Origin: Desmodesmus armatus
Taxonomy: Eukaryota > Chlorophyta > Chlorophyceae > Sphaeropleales > Scenedesmaceae
DNA length: 64,000 bases
NCBI GenBank assembly: GCA_007449985.2
Contig: VIIQ02000622.1
Span: 1 to 64,000, forward strand
Direction of reading: 5' to 3'
Below are positions 11,802 to 22,600 of this stretch, in pieces (position 1 is the first letter of the stretch; the number at the start of each line of letters is the position of its first letter). The notes beneath the pieces were generated by a model. The model searched no databases, was not told where the DNA came from, and worked only from the letters and a program-made list of their open reading frames with translations. Position numbers and translations under genes: made by a program.

Positions 11802-12675
11802 AGGCAAACAGCTGCCCAGAAGGCTGGACAGTGAGGTTGTTGCCCAAGCCGATTGGACAATGACTGTCTCGCGGTCTGTGTAACAGGTGCTTGCTGCATG
11901 CCCAAGATGCATTCAGTGTCAGCTGCATTGCCGCCCTTCAAGGGGTGAGGTGCAGTGCACCTCACTCAGTAATGTCATTCACACTGGCCTTTCCTATGGC
12001 ACTAGCAGCCAGTGGTGGTGCAGAGTAAAGCAGCAGAGGTTTTCAACACCTTGCAGTTGCAGTGTTGGTGTTTTGTACTTTTGTGTTTGAGCCTGCCAAG
12101 ACAGTGCCGGCTTTGCCACACAACATGTAAATGTCCCAACGTTTGGTGCAGACATAATGCAGTAGTCGATGAGTCTTGTCATTGCGCGGCAATGGAACAA
12201 ATTGTGACGGTCTACAAAGCATATTGTTACACACTACCACCAGAGATCAGCAGCAGCCGATGCTGCATGAGTGGCACTTGGGAAGACAGTAGTTGCAATT
12301 GCATCATCAACTCAATGCCCACAACTTGTGATGCACACAGCTTTGAAGAGAACCCCTGTGTATTGATCAACTCTCGACCACAACGCAACGTCAGCCCTGG
12401 GGTCACTCACCGCGAGCTGTCTTCAAGAGGTTTTGCACAGCAGCCTGCCTTCAAGGCAGTTGCAAGTTGCCAGTGTAGGGACAAAACCTGCAAGCCACAG
12501 TTGGCCCGAGAGTATTGAGGGCCAGCAAAAAAACCAAGAAAAATAGGACTGATTGCTGACACATATAGTCACACACAGCGTTCACACCACTGTCACACCA
12601 GCGCTCTTCATGGCTGCAGTTTTCAATTAGCAACAGCTGCCGTCACATCTTCAAGGCTCAAACATTTTTAAGTTT

Positions 12676-13669
12676 TCACTGGCCCAGCAGTGCTGCTCCC
12701 TTCTTCTCAGCCTCTGGGCTGCCAGCGGGGGAGTTCTCAGCTGCCAATGCACGGGCCGCATCAGGGTTGGAGCCTGCAGGGAGGGAAGCAGCAACAGCAG
12801 AGGTCAGCAGGAGCAACCGAACTGTCGTGTGAGCACAACATCGTTGCAGTCTGCAGCCCCACATACACTCACAAGCTGGGTGGACGCGTGTTGGTAGTTA
12901 CCATCACTTGGGTTTCAGATGCCAACGATGCATGGTTATGCAGCGTCACGATGGCATCTAATTGTATGGAGGTAAAGGACCCTGCGATGGAGTGGCTGTG
13001 CTGTCCAATGCAGGCCAGATTCTCAGTTTTGTCCCTTCTCAACCAATGCGACTGACCCTGTCAGAGTCAGTCGCATTGGTGATGCGACTGACTCTGACAT
13101 GCGGTGTCAAAGGGGCTGTGGCATGGGAGGAAGGCCGGTTCTCTGCCTCAACCCTGGACATGCTGTGCAAAACACCCAGCCCCTGTCACTCACGGAACTG
13201 TCCCTCCACCTCGGGTCCCTTGACGCCCTTGGGTGGGTCCAAGCTGTCCAGCTTGTTGAGGGTCTTGGTGATGGGGTTGGGCAGGCCGGCCAGCTCCGAC
13301 ATGGGGTTCACGGGGGCAGCAAGGGCAGGGCTGCACACCTGCAGTCAAACAGGGCAGCAAGCAAGCAGGGGTATGGTCAGGACACCAGCGTGACGGCAAT
13401 TACAAGCAGTTCATAACTGCGGGCCTCCTCAGCGGCTGCAGCCAGCAATGCAGCTGTTAGCCAGCAGTTGAATTTGCTTGCATGCCCTCGCAGCAGAGGT
13501 GTTGCTATTGTGTAAAGCATCCTTTCCAACCCACCAGGAGTGCAGCTGCAGCAGCTGCCATGACTGCGGATGCCTTGTCAGCGCGGTGCACTGCAGCAAC
13601 CTTTACACAGCGGCCGCGGCTGGCAGCAGCAGGCCTGAAGGTACGCTGGTGAGCAACAGTGAGAGCCAT
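12676..13669 (-). CDS. Predicted thylakoid-lumen protein, paralog 1
   Basis: Three exons: 13535-13669, 13194-13338 and 12676-12773, with GT-AG junctions. Intron phases are 0 and 1, giving 125 residues. The start MALTVAHQRTF is chosen because the same MAL(S/T) start occurs in both paralogs. Residues 1 to ~30 are basic and Ser/Ala-rich, as in a chloroplast transit peptide. A hydrophobic Ala/Leu stretch then ends in CSPALAAPV, with an AxA-type cleavage site as in lumen-directed proteins. The predicted mature part (NPMSELAGLPNPITKTLN onward) is short and charged. Exon 2 is almost identical to that of the plus-strand paralog at 34784, but this copy ends KKGAALLGQ and lacks the Cys-rich tail. The molecular function is unknown to me. 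Confidence 0.8.
13043..13079. repeat. Perfect hairpin in intron 2 of lumen paralog 1
   Basis: CCAATGCGACTGAC pairs with GTCAGTCGCATTGG around a 9-base centre. A further half copy (ATGCGACTGACTCTGACA) follows at once. It lies wholly in the intron. Confidence 0.75.
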
Positions 13670-13807
13670 GTTGTGTGTGAGTGTGTGCGACTTCCTGAAA
13701 AATGAGTTAGGCTTCAAAATAACTGCGGTTTATGGTTGCTGTAGCTGCTTTGTGCGAGCTTTTGGTTGTTTTCTGCATTTGTCGTTGAACTGACATCATC
13801 GTTGGAC

Positions 13808-13835
13808 GGGTGACGTCCGACGCCGAACGTCACCC
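13808..13835. promoter_or_regulatory. Inverted TGACGT pair upstream of lumen paralog 1
   Basis: GGGTGACGT and ACGTCACCC face each other across 10 bases, 139-166 bases upstream of the ATG. TGACGT with an ACGT core is the classic plant bZIP binding sequence. Binding here is inference. Confidence 0.4.
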
Positions 13836-14500
13836 ACTGTCAGATGTATTGAGCACACGCTGCTGATTGAGGAATCTGTACTATGTGAATGTAGTTGATC
13901 GTGCGTGGGTCTGTACGGTCGTGGGCGACTGGCCGCTCGTGGGTCCTTGCTGAGCGGGGTTGGATGCTGCCCGCCGATACGGTACATAGTGCAACGAATG
14001 ATTGCACAAATTACGTTGGAAATCATGCCTGCATTTGGTAGGCTTGCCAGGTAATTGCTCCTGTCCCATATGCTCCTTGTCAATACAAATACCCATGGGC
14101 CAGCAGCACCTGCCACCTGACAATGGCTCTGTTGGCACAGCTTGTGAGAATTCAACAACAGCCCTGACTGGTGTTGCGGCTGTTCCACGCCCCAATATTA
14201 GGCAGACCCTGGTTGCTGCTTCCCCTTGCCTGCGCATTGCAGCTTGACCACGCTAGTGTTGAATGGCGCTGTGCTACCCAAAACCCCTTGTTCCTGATGC
14301 CGAGGAAAAAGAGCCTGCCACACGTCTGAATTGAGTTGTTTGAATTATTGACTTGAAATCATGATGATTTTTTTTATATTGACTTCATAATTTCTCCAGG
14401 CCTGTTTGATGCTGGCGTGCCGTAAGTCATGCCAACTTGGATGAGACGCGCTTAGCTGCCAAAATGTGGTGGTAATCTAGACCAAAGGTGGGACTTGTGT

Positions 14501-14505
14501 TTACA
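14501..14505 (-). terminator. TGTAA-type poly(A) signal, lumen paralog 2
   Basis: TTACA on the plus strand reads TGTAA on the gene's strand, 456 bases past its stop. It is the form used by many chlorophyte mRNAs. The short motif alone is weak evidence. Confidence 0.3.
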
Positions 14506-14960
14506 TGTTCTCAAAAGGAGAATAGGGGTTGAGGCAAAGGGAGAACTTCAAGCACCCAGATGCTTGCAGCTGCACACACCCGGCCATACATCCTGCACAA
14601 ACAGCCGGAAGTATTCAATTGATATTGGCCGCAAAACGGTTTCCGGTGCAGAGCTGTTGCCACTCAACTGCAAATCATCACAACACACCCAGTTCAACCA
14701 CCATGCTGCTTTGGGTCTGCGCAATGGGTGCTCCCTGGAATACAGGCGCCGGGGTTGTGCTGTCTGGGTCGTGCTTGAATTCACATTCAGCATCATGTGC
14801 CCAAGTAGCCAGCACAACCTAGCTGCTTGCCCAGCCATTTGCAGCATTCACTCAATGATACCTCCACGCAGCAAAAAAAAACCCCAACCCAACAGCAGGG
14901 ACAGGCCGGCACATCACACAGTCATGACCGCCTGTTGGAAAAATCTGCCAGTACGGATTT

Positions 14961-16098
14961 TCAGTAACAGGGGAGCTGGCCAGTAGGGCACGGGGCGTTG
15001 GTCTGTGCTTCGCCAGTTTTCAGGGCCTCGGCATACACGGCAGGGCGGTCATCAGGTGCAGCAGCACCCTGGGCTGTGTTGTCTCCCTTGGCGGTGCCGA
15101 AGTCTGCAAGGGGGTGACAGACAAGCATGCCATGTCAGCAATTAAGCCGTGCATTGGATGCAATATCCTTGCACCAAGTAGTTGAGCAGGTGCATTGGCA
15201 GGCAAAGAAGGCTGTCTGTCTCCTGCTAGCTGGCAGTTACAGGTGCGGTGTTCAACAGTGCCGCTCTATGCAGGTACAGTCAGCGCCAGCCCAACAGTAT
15301 GGGGACAGGGACAGTGCCACACTTTGATGCCAACCACACCATTGTGATAATGCAGGCGCAGGTGTCTAGCTGTGTGGCAAGCTTAAGCTGCTAGGCTATG
15401 TTCACAGCACTGCATGCATGCATGCACATTTGTGCCTGCACCCCCGTGCCTCAAGCCTAGACCACGCTACCAGGTGCCAAAGCCCTGCTGAGCGGAACAC
15501 TTACTGGCTGGTGCCCTGAAGTTTGGTGTGTCAATGCTCTCTGCCTTATCCACTGCCTTGTCAATTGCCTTTGTGACGGGGTTCTCAGACACAGTAGCCA
15601 ACAGGTTGGCTGGCAGGGGAGCTGCCATCACTGGGCTGCACAGCTGCAATGCAGTACAAGGCCGCAGGAGGACACCACAACGCACAGCTGTCAGGGCATG
15701 CTATGAGGTTTGGCTGCTGAAGCAAACACACTGTCTCCATAACTCCGCAGTCTTGCGGGCACACCATTCTTTGCGCATGCAATATTGGGCAGGGTGTTGA
15801 AGTGTGCAATTGGCATCATCCGCGCCTACTGCTGCAACACTCAGTCCTGCGCACACTTTGCAACTGGCTGAGCCATGCAGTGCAGGGCACCTACGCAGGC
15901 TGCACCACAATGCGGCACAAGTGGTCTTGCAAGGAATCACTAAAGAGCATCCAGAAGACCTACCAGCAATGCAGCTGCTGCAGAGGCAACAAAGGCCTTG
16001 CCAGGCTGGTGCACAGCTGCAACCTTCACACAGCGTGCACGGCTGGATCCTGCAGCTGCAGAGCGCTGAGTAGCCTGACGAGACATGGAGAGAGCCAT
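14961..16098 (-). CDS. Predicted thylakoid-lumen protein, paralog 2
   Basis: Three exons: 15964-16098, 15505-15643 and 14961-15103, with GT-AG junctions. Phases 0 and 1 match both paralogs, giving 138 residues. The start is MALSMSRQATQRS. A Ser/Ala/Arg-rich transit region is followed by an Ala/Leu core and LCSPVMAAPLPANL, again a lumen-type cleavage context. The mature part (ENPVTKAIDKAVDKAESID) shares the N-P-(I/V)-T-K pattern with paralogs 1 and 3 but is otherwise diverged. The C-terminus ends APCPTGQLPCY, with two cysteines and a CPTGQxPC pattern close to the CTPGQCPC of paralog 3. So paralogs 2 and 3 share a Cys tail that paralog 1 lacks. Function not recognised. Confidence 0.78.
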
Positions 16099-16335
16099 GT
16101 TGACTGGACTGTAAGACAACGTGCAGGGTGAGGGTGCGAGGGATGTGCAGTAGAATGTTTCAATACAACAGGAATGCATTGACGACCTCTCTTAGGCGAG
16201 AAAACGGACGGGCTTGGCGTCATGGATTATGGCGTCATTGTCGGACCGATGGTTGACGCATCGACTGACACTAGAGCGGAAGCGCGCTTCTGATACTTAA
16301 CCTCTCCAGAAGCACATACATAACGCAATGAGCAG

Positions 16336-16343
16336 TGACGTGA
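16336..16343. promoter_or_regulatory. TGACGTGA motif upstream of lumen paralog 2
   Basis: An ACGT-core bZIP-type motif ~240 bases upstream of the ATG. Comparable motifs precede the other two paralogs. Confidence 0.35.
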
Positions 16344-16518
16344 TTTTCCGTGCGGTCAGCCTACTGTCACTGACCGATGCATCACATGCACATGCACATG
16401 GGCCTAGGTGGGCAGGTTTTTTGTGACTTTGTATGTTGCTTGCTCTGTGTACGTGTTGCCACAAACGCAATGTGAACTTGACAGGTGTTCCAATGGTTGG
16501 TGAAGTCCTTCTACAACT

Positions 16519-16523
16519 TTACA
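16519..16523 (-). terminator. TGTAA-type poly(A) signal, helicase gene
   Basis: TTACA on the plus strand, 149 bases beyond the stop codon of the minus-strand ZNFX1-like gene. Confidence 0.35.
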
Positions 16524-16671
16524 ACCGCCAACATGCCAACTTCAACAGTGTGCTGCACACACCACATGCTGCACAATTCTGAAACGTATTCCTCACAAAC
16601 AGCATTCATCAGCACAAAGCACTGTCGTGCCGGCACCAACAACGTGTCTGCCTCAGCTGCAAGCCCCCTGC

Positions 16672-19600
16672 TTATCCTTGTGCAGCTGTCGCGACAGCTG
16701 TGCGCAGCGCTGCATTCGCCCGCCTGTTGCTGGGGTCCAGCTGATGGCTGTTGCCACCGATCCGGGCACCACACTGGACACAGCGGGTGGTCTGCAGGGT
16801 CAGCATGGCAAAGTACAAGCGGCTTAGTCCGGCAGCAGCAGGGTGCGCTCCGGGGCAAGCTGCTCAACGGCAGTGCATGGTACATCGTCTGTTCCCTGTT
16901 TCATAACAAACTTGAGGTCGTGCCAATGGTGTTTGTTGAGACAGGAAGAGCTAATGCCAACAAGGGGTACAGGGAGCGCTACATCGTGAATGGTGTCGAC
17001 CTCAACTTCCTGTCCCGACCGTTCCCTGCCGTCCAATTGCACTGCCCCATTCTTCCATCAGGGCACCCCTCACAAGCCTATCTGCATTGCCTGCCCGCAC
17101 TCTCCAATGACAAACAGGTGGCCGTTGGGACACTCATACAGATGCCCGTTCATGAAGTTTTGCAGCCCCTGCTCATTGTAGTACCGCCCTTCAGCCTGCA
17201 GCGCGTGGACAGCAAACTCTATTGTTTCAGGAGTGATTTAGTTGTGTGCAGTGCTATGAATAAGCACGGTGGCACGGACACAAATTAGATTCTGTGGGAA
17301 TCTGCATCGTACCGCTTTCGCCCCCACGTGGCATCACAGATAGCAGTATCACATGCTGCAGATGCCGTCGCTGGTTTGTGCAAGAACATGAATATTGAGT
17401 ACCCCTCAGCAGCAGTGAGCAATGTACACAGGCACGATATCTGGTTGATGGTGTTGCATTTTGGTATCAGGGCGGCCAGGGGCATGGCATCACTTTATGG
17501 ATAACCTCCTAATCGTGTGATCGTGTGTTCAAGTGCAGACATGTCCCCAAACACACACTTGTACTGGGCATACTGCACTGATGGAACAGTGGACATGACA
17601 GCAGTTGCTGCACATGAGTCCAGCTGACAGTGTGGCTGCAGCTGGCCATAACCACTGGCCACATCATGTGAAAGTACTCAAGATAGGAAGAAGCCTGGAC
17701 AACGTGATCGCAAGCATTTTACACTGGCCTTCCTCCGACTCTGCACCATGTACGTGTGCGTACACATGAGCGACATGTTCAACAGCGGCTGCCTTGCGCA
17801 CCAGGGAGTCTAAGCTGCAGTTACGCAAATGTGGCACTCACAAGTGAAAGTCGTGTCTATCCACCAGCATTGCCACCCTTTTAAAGATAAGGGATGGTAG
17901 CGGCAAACACTGCCAGGAAGACAGGAGGTGCCAGTTGAATAGGTGCCCAACCACTGCGCTAGGGCCCAGCTGCCATGAGTTACTCACCTTCATCACTGCA
18001 GCCAGCACAGCAGCAACCTCAGCCGCCTCTGCCTGCTCAGACAGCTCATTCTTGATCTGTGGAAGCTTCTCCAGCAGGCCACGCACCGCTTCAATCGCCT
18101 CGTTTGGCATGTGTGCAAATGGCAGCTGCTCAGCTGCTACACCAGCATCTTCAGCCTCTGCCGCCCACTGCTGCTTCTGAATTGCAAACAGCTGCAGCGC
18201 CGCTTGAGCAGCATCCTCTGCCTGCTGCAGCAACTGCATCTGCTGCTTGTGCACTCGCTCTGCGAGCTGCTGAACTTCACCCGACTGTGCTGGCGTGCCG
18301 CGCCGGCCGGTGGCAGTGGCGGCTGCGATGCTGCTCATGATGCGTGCTAGGGCTGGCTGCTTGAAGGGCTGCAGCTGGCTGGCTCGCTCAAGCAGCAGCA
18401 GCATGAGGCTGTGACTAGCTCTGTAGCTGGCTGTGTGGCAGCCATCATTGGCTGCTGCATCAATGGCCCAGCGAACAACCTGGGCGGTGCTGTCGAAGGT
18501 CTTGTCGGCATGTGCTGCGATGCGGGGGACCTGCAGCCAGCATGCCCCAGCCACTTGAGCTGCAGACCAGGGCAGGGCTAAGGATTGTTCCGGCACCCTT
18601 GATACAGTGTAGCGCGCAGGGCATGGTGTGCTGCAGGACAGTGTAGTATTCAGGGCTGCTAGCTGCTAGCTGACTTAGCTTGCTTCGTACTACTACAGCA
18701 GTTCCAATCTTGCAGTTGAACAGACCTCAGACTGCAAGCAAGGTGGTGCATCCATTGGCTCTTGCATCCGCCGCGGACAGCGCTGTTACTACCACGTAGT
18801 TTGAGGTGTGGCTTGACAAGCTATGTGAAGCCGCAGGATTCAAAAGTGTGAGTGGTGACGGCTTTTAATCACGGCGTGTCCTAGCAGCAACTGCACATCC
18901 CAGGTGCACAACATTACATGCCACTAAAGCCAGTATCCACATGGCGGCATTCATCCACCATCCCTGAGCTCACCTGCGCCTGCAGCTCGCGTGACTGGTC
19001 AGCCAGCCATCCAGCCTTCCCTGCTCTGCTGTTGTACCGCCGCCCCAAGTCCTCCGCTAGAGTCTCCCTGCTGAGTGCATCACCAACAGCCTCCAAGCCA
19101 GCGGCCAAGGCCTCTAGCTGCCTGGCAGCAAGCGTGAGGGACAGCTGGGCACTGCTGGCCTGCCCCTGAGCCGCCTGCGCAGGGCAGCATGCATGAAGCA
19201 GTTGGCACAGGCTGATCAGCAGAGCAGCCAAACACTTTTAGTCCACCGTGGGTGATGAGCTGCTGCCTAGGATAGTGAACATATCTGTTACTCAGGACCT
19301 TCAAAAGGCCAGTTATGAGCTGGCCAGGGCCCGCTGTTGCACTGCAGGATGGATACCGTGGTGCAGACATGCACCCTTCGCAGGGTCCACCACTTATGCG
19401 CCTCTGCTAACAGCAACGTTGTGCTTATAGCTGTTCAGCCGCAGATGCCTTTGTATATATGCAAATCCACACTGCAGCCTCAGCAGCAGGTAACCTGTGC
19501 ATACCTCAAAAGCCGGCTGCTTGTCAATCTTGATGGGCACCCGCATGAGGGCATCCAGGCGCATCTGGGCAGCTGCTGGTGCCAGCTTCTGAGCACGAGC

Positions 19601-22600
19601 TGCGCTCAACAGCGCCGCCCTTGTACGCCCTAGGATGGAGGCCTTGGGGGTTCTGCACACCATGGACACTTGCAGGGCTCAGCATGCAACATCAGCAGAG
19701 CGGTCATAGTTGCTTGTTGATGGCACGCGGGACACTTGCATAGCATACTCAACAGTGTGCACATAGCAATGTGCGCTCAGGCCTCTCTGTTGTGGCTTTC
19801 CAGACAGGTGGCTAAAAAGACAGTCCTTCCTGATGATGGCCTTTCCAAGTTGAGCTCCAAAAACAATGGTCACACTGTAGCTGTGGGTGCTACAGCTGCA
19901 AGCGGCTTTAGCTTGTTAGGCCACGTGAAAGGCGCAGAGTTGCACACACACCTGTATGAGCTCTGACCCAGATGATGGAATTTCAGGCCTATCTGCTCGG
20001 CAGCAGCAGCACCCTTGCTCAGCTCAGACAGCATTCCTGCAGCCAGGGGCTTCTTGCGGCTGATCAGACGGTCTGCAGCAGCCATGCTGCTGTTGTCCCT
20101 CCACGATGCTGACGGGGATAGCAGGGAGTCTTGCAGCCGGTGCAGCTCTGCTCGGCTGCTGCTGAGCTGGCACCTGCAGCAGGACACATGCCAACGCAGT
20201 CCGATCTCTGAGGTTTGGGCTTGAGCAATGTGCTCACACCTGACGGGAGAGACTGGGGTACGTCAGTAGGCCCTCTGGGCACTCTCATGAGCCCCTAGCT
20301 CGCTGGCTAGTGCCGAGGTTGGGACTCTGTCCCCAATTACTGTACTGTACTGTACAATGTGTGCCTTCCCTCACAAGCACTACATCAAGACTAAATGCTG
20401 TCTGAAGGCGCACCGTGCATATAGCCTTGCTTTCAGGGGTATGGGCTCGTCAGGAGTCTCACTGCCAACTGGAGAAAATGCAGAGCTTTGTGGTGGCGTG
20501 CAACTTGGCACCGGTGCCAGCTTGCAGGCTGGTGGCTAACCTCACCCATCGGCGGTCTCACCTGACAGCCTCGGCATACTTGCGCTGTGTCACCCCCAGT
20601 TGGCTGTGCAGCACAATGCGGCCGTAGCGTTTCACGCCAGCGATAAGACCTCGGCAGTTGGGGCAGTGCTTCGGCTGAGGGAAGTCGCTGCGGTGCTTCG
20701 GGGTCCCCCAAGGCTCAAGGTCACTGGGGGAGCTGGAGGCTTCATTGATGCTGCTGCTGCTGTTGCCGGCTGCTGTGCTGGAGGGAGGGGTGTCACTACC
20801 AGCAGGGACACTCTTGCTGTTGCTGCTGCTGCTGGTGGTGGTGGTGCTGCTGCTGCTGCTGATGTCGTAGGCCTCAGCCATGGCCATGTGGCCGTCCAGT
20901 GTTGATGTGCTGATCAGGTGGCCACACTGCAGCAAGATGAGGGGGTCTGCGGTGACGTCTGCATCTGTCAGCTCACCAAAGGTCTTGAACATCACCATGT
21001 CAACCACCTGGCCATCAAGTGACAGCGGCAGGACAGACAAGGATCTGTTGGCACATGCTGTTATTTTGACACTTTTGGACAGCGCAGCGCTGCACTGCAC
21101 TGCATGCCGCCAGGCGCACTAATCAGACGTTGGCGGCATGGTCAGCATTCCAGCCCCCACCCTGTGAGACTGTATGCTGCCAGCACACCGTCACTGCCAG
21201 TCACTGGGAACATGAGCAATATCGATTGGAGCCAGGGTGGAGCATGTATCCTTGCTGGGCAGCAGAATGATGTAGCTACAGCTTGGCTGTGGTGGCCAAA
21301 GACATGCAAACACCAAACTGCGCATAAATTCATGTTCGGACGTAACAACGCATTTCAGCATCATATTGCCAATCCAGGTTTGAGACAAGCCAACTATGCC
21401 AGCCTGCTCACCCTGCCCTTGAGGGCCTCAGAAGCCTTCCCCATGCACCGCGGGTCCACGCAGTACTTCTGCGGCAGGCACTCCTCACCACACAGCCCTG
21501 GGCAGCGGTGACCACACTTCATCCGCTTGTCACAGCGCATGTTGCAGGGCTCACGGTCGCAGGGGACCCCGCACGGCAGCAGGCAGGGGCCCTTGTGACT
21601 GCAGGACCACTCACAGGGCTCAGCACAGGGCGCGCAGGGGGCAGCGCATGCGCCGCTGCACTTGGTGTGCTGGCATGCAATGCTGCAGGGCTTCCTGCAA
21701 GGCCCACAGCTACTGCCCTGGTGACACTTCATCTCGCAGCTGTGGCCGCAGGCCAGGGGTCTGTCACAGACCTTGCTGCAGGGCATGTGGGGCCGTTGTG
21801 TGCCTGTGGCGCTAGCAGACACCAGCTGGGCTTGCCAGAGTGCTGCCAGCCGCTCTGGAGCGCTGTGCATGCTGTGCATGCTGCGGCTGCATATGTAGGG
21901 CTCCCAAGGGCACTCTGTGCTGCTGCTGCTGCTGCTGCTGCTAGCGCTGACTGTGGTTGCCAGCTCCTTGCACTGCCTTGTTCCCAATCCGGCTGCGAGC
22001 CCAGACTTCAGAAAGCGCAGCCACTTCTGTGCTGGGCTGAGCTGCTGCACCGCTGCTGCATTGTCCTCACACCACTGCGTCCACAGCTCCGACAGGTCTG
22101 GCATGCCTGCAAGATCTCCCAGGAATGGGTCCACCAGGCCAGTAAATGCAGGCTGCACTGTGCCGCTGCTGCTGTCACTGCTGCCAGCTGAGCCCTGCAG
22201 CAGCAGCAGCTTGCACTTGCCGCAGCTGCTGGTGCACTCGTGCTCACAACCTGGCAGCAGCCCCCCGCACCTGGCAGTGCAGCAGGTGGGGTCCAGCAGT
22301 GCCAGGGCGGCCTTGCTGCAAGGCAGGGTGAGGGTGTGACCGCAGCCTGGAAGTGTGACCTGCACCTGCTGAGTGCAGGGCTCGCTGCCAGCTAGGTAGG
22401 CTGCACTGCGGCTGCAGGGGACGGTCAGGGTGTGCTGGCACCCGGGGTAGGTGGTGGTCACCAGCTCAGTGCATGGGATCTTGCCTGGCTCTACAGCCCT
22501 GCAAAAAGCATGCACGCAGGAGCAGTCAGAAAAGCATGTGTGCCACATTTTGACAGTTCCCACAGAAGTTTCTGGCGCGTGCACGTACACAAGTCAAGAT

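Larger units (their letters stand above)
10171..12675. other. Gene-free stretch downstream of the array
   Basis: No convincing exon on either strand. The longest open frame (12012-12518, plus, 168 codons) is Cys-rich, low in hydrophobic order and matches nothing I know. The stretch contains one minisatellite and one inverted repeat, listed separately, and the 3' flank of the first lumen-protein gene. Confidence 0.6.
13670..14960. other. Intergenic: promoter of paralog 1, 3' flank of paralog 2
   Basis: No gene seen. It contains the TGACGT inverted repeat at 13808-13835 and an AT-rich run near 14360-14390. A TTACA at 14501-14505 would read as TGTAA, a green-algal poly(A) signal, for the minus-strand gene ending at 14961. 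Confidence 0.5.
16099..16671. other. Intergenic: promoter of paralog 2, 3' flank of helicase gene
   Basis: No gene seen. It carries GGCGTCAT twice (16216-16223 and 16231-16238, TGACGCC on the other strand) and TGACGTGA (16336-16343), all upstream of the lumen gene. TTACA at 16519-16523 is a candidate poly(A) signal for the helicase gene. Confidence 0.5.

Noticed and set aside
12012..12518. 168-codon plus-strand open frame
   Set aside because: No motif, irregular composition, no splice context and no homology that I recognise. It is most likely a chance frame in non-coding DNA.
15410..15428. GCAT repeat as a regulatory RY element
   Set aside because: It lies in an intron of lumen paralog 2 and is a simple tetranucleotide run.
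16485..17288. 267-codon plus-strand open frame
   Set aside because: It lies opposite the last exons of the helicase gene, whose minus-strand finger motifs are clear. It is a shadow frame.
21508..22191. 227-codon plus-strand open frame, Ala/Leu-rich
   Set aside because: It is antisense to the Cys-rich NFX1 repeats of the helicase, where repeated TGC codons make long open antisense frames.
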